NCBI GenBank assembly: GCA_031390175.1
Contig: JANMTF010000347.1
Span: 1 to 35,691, forward strand
Origin: JAAFIP01 sp031390175
GTDB taxonomy: Bacteria; Pseudomonadota; Gammaproteobacteria; Burkholderiales; Burkholderiaceae_C
Direction: 5' to 3'
Length of the DNA stretch: 35,691 bases
How positions within the stretch are numbered: position 1 is the first letter of the stretch; the number at the start of each line of letters is the position of its first letter. Both the position numbers and the translations under genes were made by a program. Positions 1 through 6,304 of the stretch are shown piece by piece. The notes under the pieces are model-generated. The model ran no database searches. It was not told the origin of the DNA and was given only the letters and a program-made list of their open reading frames with translations.

Positions 1-497
1 TCCACCTCGTAGAGTTTATGGAAATAGCTCCACGCCATGAGCAACGACAGCACCTTGGTTTTACCAGCGCCAGTAGCCATCTTCACCACGAAACGCGGCC
101 AATCCTCATCGAACATGCCGGTTGTAACTGCACCCGAGGCATCGAAACGCAGCAAGTCAAACTTGTCGCGTGCGCCGCGTACATCGTAGAGCCAGATGAC
201 CGACTCAACGGCTTCGCGCTGTGCGAAGTAGTACCGAAACTGGCTTTGGGAGCCGTCGCCTTGCTCTAGCAAGTGATCGGTGTCAAACCACCATGCCAAG
301 AGCGCCTTTGAGGTATCGGATGCCCCCGCGTAGCCAGCGGCGCGCCATTCACACACGGCCTCTCTGATTTTGGCAACCAGTGGCGGCAAAAGCTTTTCAT
401 AGGCCGTGTCGCGTAGATTTTCTGCGGCTGGAAACCACCGCTGGTCTGGCGGCAAAACCTTGTAGGGCGATAACGGAAAGTTTGGATGGAGGGCCAT
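1..497 (-). CDS. DEAD/DEAH-type helicase / restriction protein, N-terminal part (runs off the window)
   Basis: The reverse strand is open from an ATG at 497 to the left edge (165 codons). An in-frame TAA lies five codons upstream of this ATG with no other start between, so the start is secure. The protein opens MALHPNFPLSPYKVLPPDQR, a beginning I associate with large helicase-type restriction proteins (BPTD_3080-like). A Q-motif-like segment lies near residues 86-105 and a Walker A motif, MATGAGKT, at 140-147, so ATP binding is directly supported. The nuclease or remaining helicase motifs would lie left of the window and cannot be checked. It lies 133 bp beyond the 3' end of ssrA on the same strand, which suggests it belongs to an island inserted at ssrA. 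Family name is from memory; the helicase call is firm. Confidence 0.82.
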   Translation of the reverse strand, partial: MALHPNFPLSPYKVLPPDQRWFPAAENLRDTAYEKLLPPLVAKIREAVCEWRAAGYAGASDTSKALLAWWFDTDHLLEQGDGSQSQFRYYFAQREAVESVIWLYDVRGARDKFDLLRFDASGAVTTGMFDEDWPRFVVKMATGAGKTKVLSLLMAWSYFHKLYEV

Positions 498-593
498 GGG
501 TGTGTCAGATGCTTACGAGCTGGTTGCCTGATTGCATTGCAGATTTAACCCGATCTTTGGGCTATTTTCAGAGAATTGGGCGCCGCCCAAAAG

Positions 594-623
594 AAAAAGG
601 CCCGGGATTAACCGAGCCTTTTT
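594..623 (-). terminator. Intrinsic terminator of ssrA, probably bidirectional
   Basis: A 12-bp stem (594-605 with 612-623, one G-U wobble when read on the minus strand) closes a 6-base loop, and both outer ends are A/T runs. It begins 7 bases past the CCA end of tmRNA. The symmetric ends mean it could stop transcription from either side. Confidence 0.85.
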
Positions 624-629
624 GAAGAA

Positions 630-1015
630 TGGTGGAGTTGGCGGGAATTGAACCCGCGTCCGAAAACCTTTTTCCTTGCAGATCTACATGTGTAGCCCAC
701 TGATTTGTGTCTCGCCCAATGTGTCGCGCAGAGGCACGCTACACACCAGACCAGGAGCCTATTTTCTCGTTCGACGCTAAGCCCCCCAGCGCCAAACCAT
801 CCGATGTAAATAAGCTTGCAGCCGAGAAGTTTTAAGTTACCCTAAAACCCCTTTGCCCATCCCACCGGAGAGATGTTGCAAGCCTCTCAGCGATTAAGCT
901 GCGAGTGCGAAACGTTCGTCGTTTGCAGTTAGTTTTTTTGAATTTGTTTAACGAGCACATTCAGCTCGACATGCACCACAAAGCGTCTAATCCTCGTCGA
1001 AACCAGTACAACCCC
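630..1015 (-). ncRNA. ssrA: Transfer-messenger RNA (tmRNA), tag peptide ANDERFALAA
   Basis: tmRNA rescues stalled ribosomes by acting first as a tRNA charged with alanine and then as an mRNA encoding a proteolysis tag. On the minus strand the 5' end reads GGGGTTG followed by the conserved TTCGACG segment, and the 3' end reads CAACTCC-A-CCA, so the acceptor stem closes with one G-U pair. The T-arm motif GGTTCAATTCC is visible near 640-655. The internal reading frame at 894-926 encodes ANDERFALAA and a TAA stop; this is the usual betaproteobacterial tag. Total length 386 nt fits a one-piece tmRNA. The 5' end is set by pairing with the 3' strand and could be off by a base or two. Confidence 0.96.
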
Positions 1016-1025
1016 GTGTACCTGT

Positions 1026-1052
1026 ATTTTACGCCTTATCGGCGTATTTCAA
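1026..1052 (-). promoter_or_regulatory. Probable ssrA promoter
   Basis: Read on the minus strand: TTGAAA (1047-1052), a 15-bp spacer, then TAAAAT (1026-1031), 10 bases before the tmRNA 5' end. The spacer holds a perfect 5-bp inverted repeat, ACGCC-GATAA-GGCGT. The spacing is short for sigma-70, so the -35 assignment is less certain than the -10. Confidence 0.55.
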
Positions 1053-1096
1053 GAGCCCCGCAGATATTACTCTCACGGAGTGATATTCGCTATATA

Positions 1097-1143
1097 TTAA
1101 ATAGCTTCTCCCGCAATATTCTATTGGGCTAGAGGCCTAAAAA
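1097..1143 (+). repeat. Interspersed repeat, copy D (intergenic)
   Basis: Contains TAGCTTCTCCCGCAATATTC and TATTGGGCTAGAGGCC, the same unit as five other copies in this window (2445, 3156, 3940, 9089, 33894). It lies between ssrA and the downstream end of the minus-strand operon. The centre can fold as a hairpin (CCCAATA / TATT-CG-GGG with a small bulge). No function is known to me. Confidence 0.75.
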
Positions 1144-1177
1144 GCTTACAAATTCAGCCAGAGGCTATGGTCAGCGT

Positions 1178-2509
1178 TTACTTGCCCAATCCATGCAGTT
1201 TGGCAAACGCGGCGCGCTCGCGCTCTACATCGCCGTGGGTAATGCACTGTCTGCGGGCTGGCCCTTTGTGTTGCCTTAAGAACTCTTGGTAGGCGTTGCT
1301 TTGGTACGGATCGCTGAGCATATAGCCAGCTTTGTCTGTGCAGGGCTTGGACGGGTCTGCGGGGCAGTCTTTGAGTGTTGCGCCGTAGATGATGCGGCCG
1401 TCTTGGGTGATGCCCGGGAAGGCGCTGGCCAGCAGCAGGGTGCGGGGGCTGTCATAGTAAGGGGCTAGGTTAAAGCGTTGGCCGTTGCCGTTGCCTTGCG
1501 TGCCCACGCCCATGCCTGCGCCTCGGTGCACCCACCACACTTGGCCTTGGTATTCGTAGGCCAGATCGCCTGGTCGCTGGGCACCGTCGGCCGCAGTTTG
1601 CGGATGGCCGAAAATGGTTTTACCGCTGGAGAATGTGAAGGCGGCTTTGGGGGTGCAACCTAACTTCTTAGGATCAGCGTGGCTGGGTGACACACTGCCG
1701 CCAGGCTGGGCACTGGCGTCGCCAAAGCTGAAAATGCGCATCGTGGGCTGGCCTTGAACGGGCGTTTGCGGCAGGGCTGCAAACTCCTGCCCATCCACGC
1801 TGATCATGGGCAGGGCGTACAGGGGCCCGTCTTCACGCACGCGCTCATTGCACAGGTTCACAAAGCCACTGTCGCCAGTGATGCGCTGGCGTGCGGTGTC
1901 TACCTCGATGGTGCGGGCCACCAGCGCGCCCTGGCCTTGGGTTTCGCTGTCGCCACTGCTGTTGGGCCAGCTCATGGAGCGAATGCGCACATGGCCTGGA
2001 TTGCTGCGCGCGACATCTGTGGGTAGCTCCGCAGCGGCGGCGTAAAAGCCCGTCATGCCGCCGCGAAACACGGGTTCTACCCGCGTTCGTTTAGTGCCGG
2101 CATTGCGCAGCAAGCTACGGAAAGTGTAGTGGTCCCCATTCACATCGACCACATAGCGCCAACTGCCCTGCACGGGGAAGGCCTCGTTAGACAATGGCGT
2201 ATCGTGCGCAGCCAGCACTTTGCCGTCGCTGCTGAGTTCGACCAAACTCACGTCGCCCAGCCGCCCACCCGAGAAGCTGCGCAGTACAAAGCGGCCATCA
2301 GGGCTGATGCGCTCGTAGCTGCCCAGCGCCACAGTAGTTTTGCCATATGCATCGGTTTGCGTGCCCACCAGGGCTGCGGGCAGCTGTGCGAAGGTGTTGG
2401 CAGGTATGCATTGTTCTGCCAACGGAATGTTTACAGAGTTTTGCGCTGTAGCCCAATGAATTAATGCGGGAGCAGCTACTAAAATAATAGTGTTTCGAAT
2501 TACCTTCAC
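1178..2509 (-). CDS. Exported protein of unknown function, 443 aa
   Basis: I do not recognise the family. The N-terminus is a clear signal peptide: two basic residues, a hydrophobic stretch TIILVAAPALIHWATA, then a likely cut before QNS. The mature part has phrases such as SPDGRFVL and SSDGKVLA reminiscent of TolB-like propeller strands, but no full repeat set is obvious, so this is only a hint. There are several scattered cysteines, as expected for a disulfide-bonded periplasmic protein. The start is a GTG that overlaps the stop of the preceding gene (GTGA, 2506-2509), so translation is probably coupled. The hydrophobic core is encoded by a copy of an interspersed repeat. Confidence 0.8.
   Translation of the reverse strand: MKVIRNTIILVAAPALIHWATAQNSVNIPLAEQCIPANTFAQLPAALVGTQTDAYGKTTVALGSYERISPDGRFVLRSFSGGRLGDVSLVELSSDGKVLAAHDTPLSNEAFPVQGSWRYVVDVNGDHYTFRSLLRNAGTKRTRVEPVFRGGMTGFYAAAAELPTDVARSNPGHVRIRSMSWPNSSGDSETQGQGALVARTIEVDTARQRITGDSGFVNLCNERVREDGPLYALPMISVDGQEFAALPQTPVQGQPTMRIFSFGDASAQPGGSVSPSHADPKKLGCTPKAAFTFSSGKTIFGHPQTAADGAQRPGDLAYEYQGQVWWVHRGAGMGVGTQGNGNGQRFNLAPYYDSPRTLLLASAFPGITQDGRIIYGATLKDCPADPSKPCTDKAGYMLSDPYQSNAYQEFLRQHKGPARRQCITHGDVERERAAFAKLHGLGK
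2445..2490 (-). repeat. Interspersed repeat, copy A (inside a signal-peptide coding region)
   Basis: On the minus strand the unit reads TTAGTAGCTGCTCCCGCA followed by a variable middle and TTGGGCTACAG. Its frame gives LVAAPALIHWATA, the hydrophobic core and cleavage region of the exported 443-aa protein. Same frame and orientation relative to the gene as copies B and C. Confidence 0.75.
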
Positions 2510-3231
2510 CGCAGTGCCTCGCTGCGTTCAATGCGTCCCGTACGCTCCTGAGCCAAAGCTTTGCCTGGCGGTTCGGCTAAAGCGTCGATGGTGGGAGCCG
2601 CGCAATGGCTGACCGAAGGATCAGGCCGCTGAGAAACAACGACCTTTATACGCTGGGCAATACTACTGGCCCACGCAGAGTCTGGCATGGCCCCAACGAT
2701 AGGGTAGCGGTGCACGCCGCTGGCCTGCACCACAAACGCGGTAGGAAAGTGGCGCAGCGCGTCGCGCTCTAGCAAACTTTTGGCGCACAAAGGCTGGCTG
2801 GTAGCCAAGGCGTCGGCGCTGCGGATGTGAGGAATATCTTGCGCAGGCTTAGCTACGGTGAAGCGGTATGAGCTGCCAGGGCTAGTTGGGCTGATGCTGG
2901 TAGCTTGGCTGACGGTGCTTGGACTGCCTGCAGCGTTTACACCCCAGCCCCGCAAACGCTCAAGCGCAGCCTGCACCTCCGCCCGCGGCACACCCGCATC
3001 ATGCAAGGGCACAAAGCGCAGACCCTGCACCAGTGCCTGGCGCTGGGCACTGGCCGCGTGCTGCGCCGACAGCACCATGCGCGGAGACCATACGTACAGC
3101 AGCGAACCCTGCGTTTGCTGCAAATCTAAAGTTTCCAGACTATGGTCATCGAAACAGGCTGTAGCCCAAGCAGATTGTGCGAGAGCAGCTATAAAAAATG
3201 CAGCGACTATTTTGACCATCGCATTCATCAC
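2506..3231 (-). CDS. Exported thioredoxin-like protein lacking a CxxC active site, 241 aa
   Basis: A signal peptide (FFIAALAQSAWATA) precedes a mature chain whose pattern suggests a thioredoxin fold: strand LLYVWSPRM, a helix, strand LRFVPLHD, a variable insert, then FPTAFVVQ with a proline where thioredoxins carry the cis-proline, followed by IVGAMPDSAW. The position normally holding CxxC reads SPRM, so redox catalysis is unlikely; the fold call is inference. The start is GTG at 3231 or the adjoining ATG at 3228. It starts 6 bp after the gph stop and overlaps the next gene by 4 bp, so the three genes form one operon. It might be a carrier or chaperone for its partner, but nothing shows this directly. 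Confidence 0.75.
   Translation of the reverse strand: MMNAMVKIVAAFFIAALAQSAWATACFDDHSLETLDLQQTQGSLLYVWSPRMVLSAQHAASAQRQALVQGLRFVPLHDAGVPRAEVQAALERLRGWGVNAAGSPSTVSQATSISPTSPGSSYRFTVAKPAQDIPHIRSADALATSQPLCAKSLLERDALRHFPTAFVVQASGVHRYPIVGAMPDSAWASSIAQRIKVVVSQRPDPSVSHCAAPTIDALAEPPGKALAQERTGRIERSEALR
3156..3198 (-). repeat. Interspersed repeat, copy B (inside a signal-peptide coding region)
   Basis: Minus-strand sequence ATAGCTGCTCTCGCACAATC then TGCTTGGGCTACAGCC encodes IAALAQSAWATA, again the hydrophobic core and cleavage site. More diverged in its centre than copies A and C, but the flanks GCTGCT and TGGGCTACAG are kept in the same frame. Confidence 0.65.
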
Positions 3232-3237
3232 CGCGGT

Positions 3238-3915
3238 TTAGGCGTGCAACCAGTCTGTCAAATCCCCGGGGGCATGCGCCACTGCGTGCGCGCCCCAGCC
3301 GTCAATGGCATGCTCGCCCAAATAGCCCCAGGCAGCGGCTACGCTGTACATGGCGGCGGCGCGGCCTGCGTCAATGTCGCGTTTATCGTCGCCCACGTAC
3401 CAGCAGCGCTCGGGGGATACACCGGCTTGGCGCGCGGCCTCCAGCACCGGGGCGGGGTGCGGTTTGGCGTGGGGCGTGGTGTCGCCACTGACGACTGCGC
3501 AAGCACCGTGCAGCAGCGGCATCAAACGCGCTAACGGGTCGGTAAAGCGTTTGGATTTGTTGGTCACTATGCCCCAGGCGATGCCCTTGTCTTGCAGGCT
3601 TTGCAGCATGGTGGCTACGCCGTCAAAGGCATAGGTGCGTTCGACCAAGTTGCGTTCGTAGTTACTGAAAAATTCTTCCCTCATAGCTTCGAAGTCTACA
3701 TGGGTGGGCGCCATGCCAAAGCCAATCTGCAACATGCCGCGTGCGCCTGCGCCTGCCATGGGACGGTACAACTCCAGCGGCAACGAGGGCAGGCCACGGT
3801 CGGTGCGCATTTTGTCGGCGGCGGCGCCCAGGTCTGGCGCGCTGTCGATCAATGTGCCGTCCAGGTCAAAAAAGATGGCAGTAGGCAGAGGATGTCGGAC
3901 ACGGGTGGATGGCAT
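3238..3915 (-). CDS. gph: Phosphoglycolate phosphatase (HAD superfamily)
   Basis: Hydrolyses 2-phosphoglycolate, a by-product of DNA 3'-end repair, to glycolate. HAD motif I is FFDLDGTLID (nucleophile and acid-base aspartates near residues 17 and 19), motif II is the threonine in IVTNKSK, the conserved lysine is in KPHPAP, and the metal-binding motif is YVGDDKRDID. The cap between motifs I and II is the usual helical type. Length 225 aa is normal. It follows ubiG on the same strand, a neighbourhood typical of Burkholderiales, with 136 bp between them containing a repeat copy. Other small HAD phosphatases share these motifs, so substrate assignment rests partly on the ubiG context. Confidence 0.9.
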   Translation of the reverse strand: MPSTRVRHPLPTAIFFDLDGTLIDSAPDLGAAADKMRTDRGLPSLPLELYRPMAGAGARGMLQIGFGMAPTHVDFEAMREEFFSNYERNLVERTYAFDGVATMLQSLQDKGIAWGIVTNKSKRFTDPLARLMPLLHGACAVVSGDTTPHAKPHPAPVLEAARQAGVSPERCWYVGDDKRDIDAGRAAAMYSVAAAWGYLGEHAIDGWGAHAVAHAPGDLTDWLHA

Positions 3916-3939
3916 GGTGCAAACTGTAAATTTAAACGT

Positions 3940-3984
3940 TTTAGGGCTGTAGCCCTTTAAAATATCGCGGAAGAAGCTATAGAA
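3940..3984 (-). repeat. Interspersed repeat, copy F (intergenic, diverged)
   Basis: Minus-strand sequence TATAGCTTCTTCCGCGATAT then GGGCTACAGCCC. It occupies the gap between ubiG and gph and is the most diverged of the six copies, but keeps both ends of the unit. Confidence 0.6.
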
Positions 3985-4051
3985 GTAATAGCTAACTCAC
4001 ACTTCTGCATGCACTCGCGGTAGTGCACATAAGCTGCATGGTTCTGGTAAT

Positions 4052-4786
4052 TCAATTTTTCTGCGTCGCAAACAGATAGTTCACACCGGTGTCGGTGTTC
4101 ATCCAATAGCGCTGGGTGAGCGGGTTGTATTGCAAGCCCTTGCTGTCACGCAAGTTCAAATCCACACGGCGAATGAACCCTGCCAACTCGCTGGGGCGAA
4201 TAAATTTGGCGTACTCGTGGGTGCCTTTGGGCAGCAAATTGAGCACATACTCGGCTCCCACTACCGCGAACATCCAGGCTTTCGGGTTGCGGTTGATGGT
4301 GCTGAAAAACACCCAGCCACCGGGTTTCACCAAAGTGCTGCAAGCTTGCACCACCGAGGCCGGGTTGGGCACATGCTCCAGCATTTCCATGCAGGTGACT
4401 ACGTCGTACATCGCCGGTTGCTCTAGCGCCAGCGCCTCGGCACTGATCTCACGGTAGTTCACATTGGGCGTTTGCGCCTCCAGGGCGTGCAGTTGGGCTA
4501 CTTTAAGGGCCTTGGTGGCCAAGTCTATACCCGTCACCTTGGCACCCCTGCGCGCCATAGAGTCGGCCAAAATACCGCCACCGCAGCCCACATCGAGCAC
4601 GTTTTTGCCAGCCAACGGGGCCAGGCCATCAATCCAGTCCAAGCGCAGGGGATTGATCTGGTGCAGGGGCTTGAATTCACTGGTTTTGTCCCACCAGCGG
4701 TGCGCCAGATCAGAAAACTTGGCCAACTCGGCTGGGTCTGCATTGGCGTGATGGGGGTTCACAGGGGGTGATGCGGCTTGGGTCAT
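4052..4786 (-). CDS. ubiG: Ubiquinone biosynthesis O-methyltransferase
   Basis: Carries out both SAM-dependent O-methylations of ubiquinone synthesis at the inner membrane surface. The N-terminal signature FSDLAHRWWDKTSEFKPLHQ and INPLR is characteristic of UbiG. The SAM-binding loop VLDVGCGGGILAD lies near residues 63-75, followed by the acidic GIDLA. EMLEHVPNP is the usual post-II motif, and the C-terminal half has the UbiG pattern GTHEYAKFIRPSEL. Length 244 aa is typical. It lies downstream of ompA on the same strand but is separated by a terminator and a repeat region, so it probably has its own promoter. Confidence 0.95.
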   Translation of the reverse strand: MTQAASPPVNPHHANADPAELAKFSDLAHRWWDKTSEFKPLHQINPLRLDWIDGLAPLAGKNVLDVGCGGGILADSMARRGAKVTGIDLATKALKVAQLHALEAQTPNVNYREISAEALALEQPAMYDVVTCMEMLEHVPNPASVVQACSTLVKPGGWVFFSTINRNPKAWMFAVVGAEYVLNLLPKGTHEYAKFIRPSELAGFIRRVDLNLRDSKGLQYNPLTQRYWMNTDTGVNYLFATQKN

Positions 4787-5134
4787 GGGCCTATTGTCGC
4801 AAATTAGCAGGGCTTGGACTTACGAGAGGAGATTAAGAGGAAATTAAGAGGGAATTGAAAGGGGATTTTTTGAACGCAGAGGGCGCAAAGGTTTCGCAGA
4901 GAGCGCAGAAAAGAAATACCAAAAAATACAAAGTGAAATCACGCGATCCACCAGCATCATCAATTCCTAAATTTGGCTGTTTTTTTCTTAGTCTTCTTTT
5001 GCGCCCTTTGCGAAATCTTCGCGCCCTCTGCGTTCAAAAACTCCCCGTTTTTGACCTTTGCCCTGCGACTCTCTACGTTTAAAAATGTCCCGTTTTGGCC
5101 TTCATCACACGACCAGCAAACCATTCGCGCAATA
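4787..5134. other. Gap between ompA and ubiG, filled with repeats
   Basis: No gene is credible here. The short open frames come from repeats and give the familiar spurious peptide LNAEGAK-SQRAQ in two orientations. The left third is A/G-rich. Confidence 0.7.
4867..5087. repeat. Inverted pair of about 50 bp repeats plus a third degenerate copy
   Basis: The arm at 4867-4916 (beginning TTTTGAACGCAGAGGGCGC) is repeated in reverse at about 4990-5040. The first 20 bases are identical and most of the remaining 30 match. A third, weaker copy in the second orientation follows at about 5051-5087. The arms are about 75 bp apart and could form a large hairpin or cruciform. Similar GAACGCAGAGGGCGC elements are widespread in betaproteobacterial gaps (from memory). 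Confidence 0.75.
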
Positions 5135-5160
5135 AAAAAGCCACCCGAAGGTGGCTTTTT
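5135..5160 (-). terminator. Intrinsic terminator of ompA
   Basis: GCCACC / GGTGGC stem closing, on the minus strand, a UUCG tetraloop, flanked by A5 and T5 runs, 18 bases past the ompA stop. A textbook strong terminator that could also act on plus-strand transcripts. Confidence 0.92.
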
Positions 5161-5177
5161 GTGAAGCAATCCGAAGA

Positions 5178-5909
5178 TTACTTGTTAGCGCGGGTACCGA
5201 CGACTTCGATCTCAACGCGGCGGTTTTTAGCCTTGCCTTCTTTGGTCTTGTTGTCAGCAACTGGCTGCTTCTCGCCCTTGCCTTCAGTGTACACACGGTT
5301 CTTTTCAACACCTTTGCTGGTCAAGTAAGCCTTGACAGCTTCGGAGCGGCGAACCGACAGAGCTTGGTTGTAAGCGTCAGAAGCGTCGCTGTCGGTGTGG
5401 CCGACAGCAATGATGACTTCCAGGTTGATGCCTTTGATCTTACCGACCAAGTCGTCCAGCTTAGCTTTGCCTTCTGGCTTAATGATCGACTTGTTGGTGT
5501 CAAAGAATGCATCAGCAGCGTAAGTTACCTTGGTCGCTGCTGGTGGCTGAGGAGCTGGTGCAGGGGCAGCGGCGCGCGGAGCTACTGGAGCAGCAGCGGC
5601 TGGAGCCGGTGCTGGTGCGGGAGCTGGTGCGGGAGCTGGAGCTGGTGCAGCAGCGGCTGGAGCCCGTGCTGGTGCTGGTGCTGGTGCTGGTGCAGCAGCT
5701 TTGACAATGGCGCCATCGCAGCCAGGAGCAGCGGTAGCAGGTGTCCAGTTAGCATCGCGCCAGCACAAGGTGCCGTCAGCGTTTTTCCACTGCAAATTGC
5801 CGTGGCCGTTGCGCCAGTTGTCGGAAGCTGTACTCGAGCCAGCCGCGAAAGCAGTACCTGCCAATGCGACGGATGCGAACAGCACTGCTACTTTGTTTAG
5901 TTTCTTCAT
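5178..5909 (-). CDS. ompA: OmpA-family outer-membrane protein with Ala/Pro linker
   Basis: Anchors the envelope to peptidoglycan. A signal peptide (MKKLNKVAVLFASVALAGTAFA) is followed by a short exported segment with WKNADGTLCWRDANW, a long linker of Ala-Pro repeats (about residues 65-125), and a C-terminal OmpA domain with the peptidoglycan-contact pattern HTDSD and NQALSVRRSEAV. There is no eight-stranded barrel, so this is the short Burkholderiales type. Start choice: GAGG stands directly against an upstream ATG at 5915 but six bases from the ATG at 5909, so 5909 is preferred. The longer open frame to 6014 has no ribosome site and would bury the signal peptide. The GCTGGTGC-type repeats in the linker are prone to slippage. 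Confidence 0.93.
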   Translation of the reverse strand: MKKLNKVAVLFASVALAGTAFAAGSSTASDNWRNGHGNLQWKNADGTLCWRDANWTPATAAPGCDGAIVKAAAPAPAPAPARAPAAAAPAPAPAPAPAPAPAPAAAAPVAPRAAAPAPAPQPPAATKVTYAADAFFDTNKSIIKPEGKAKLDDLVGKIKGINLEVIIAVGHTDSDASDAYNQALSVRRSEAVKAYLTSKGVEKNRVYTEGKGEKQPVADNKTKEGKAKNRRVEIEVVGTRANK

Positions 5910-6304
5910 GTTCATCCTCAAAATTGATACTACAGCGCGAGCTGTGCGAAGGCGAGTCTCATGCAATGCATAAATAAACTCGTGAACTGATTGTGCCACA
6001 GTCAATGCGCGCAACCAAATTTGCTGTTACATGACAGCCTTCAAAGCACTGGATGTTGCGTTGTAGCGACATTTTGTGGGTTTTAAGAGTCAAAAAATGC
6101 GCAGGCAGTGCAAAAGCTGTCTGTTTTGATCTCTACCCGCCGAAAGTGTTAAATCACCTTGAGGAAAAAGCACTCCAATTACTGCTCGCAACTTAAGCCC
6201 GGAGCCACAAATAAAAGGCCGCTAAAATCACTGGCTTATATAGAACAGGTAAATCTCACCGGTTACGGCACTTTGCCCTCCCGAAAAGCCTTTAAGACTG
6301 ACCC
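5910..6304. other. Divergent regulatory region between ompA and gyrA
   Basis: No gene. It carries an ompA promoter candidate on the minus strand (described separately) and the gyrA leader on the plus strand. A TATATA at 6237-6242 could be a -10 for gyrA but no convincing -35 is found at the right spacing, so the gyrA promoter is left open. Confidence 0.6.
5990..6018 (-). promoter_or_regulatory. Candidate ompA promoter
   Basis: On the minus strand TTGGTT (6013-6018), a 17-bp spacer and CACAAT (5990-5995). It would give a leader of about 75 nt before the ATG at 5909. Assigned by eye only. Confidence 0.4.

Noticed and set aside
905..1132. Open plus-strand frame of 75 codons
   Set aside because: It lies on the antisense strand of tmRNA and its promoter; the tmRNA explains the conservation.
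5151..5900. 249-codon plus-strand frame rich in Ser, Trp and Cys
   Set aside because: Mirror of the Ala/Pro repeats of ompA; no ribosome site and an improbable composition.
5910..6014. Longer N-terminus for OmpA
   Set aside because: No ribosome site, and it would place 35 residues before an evident signal peptide.
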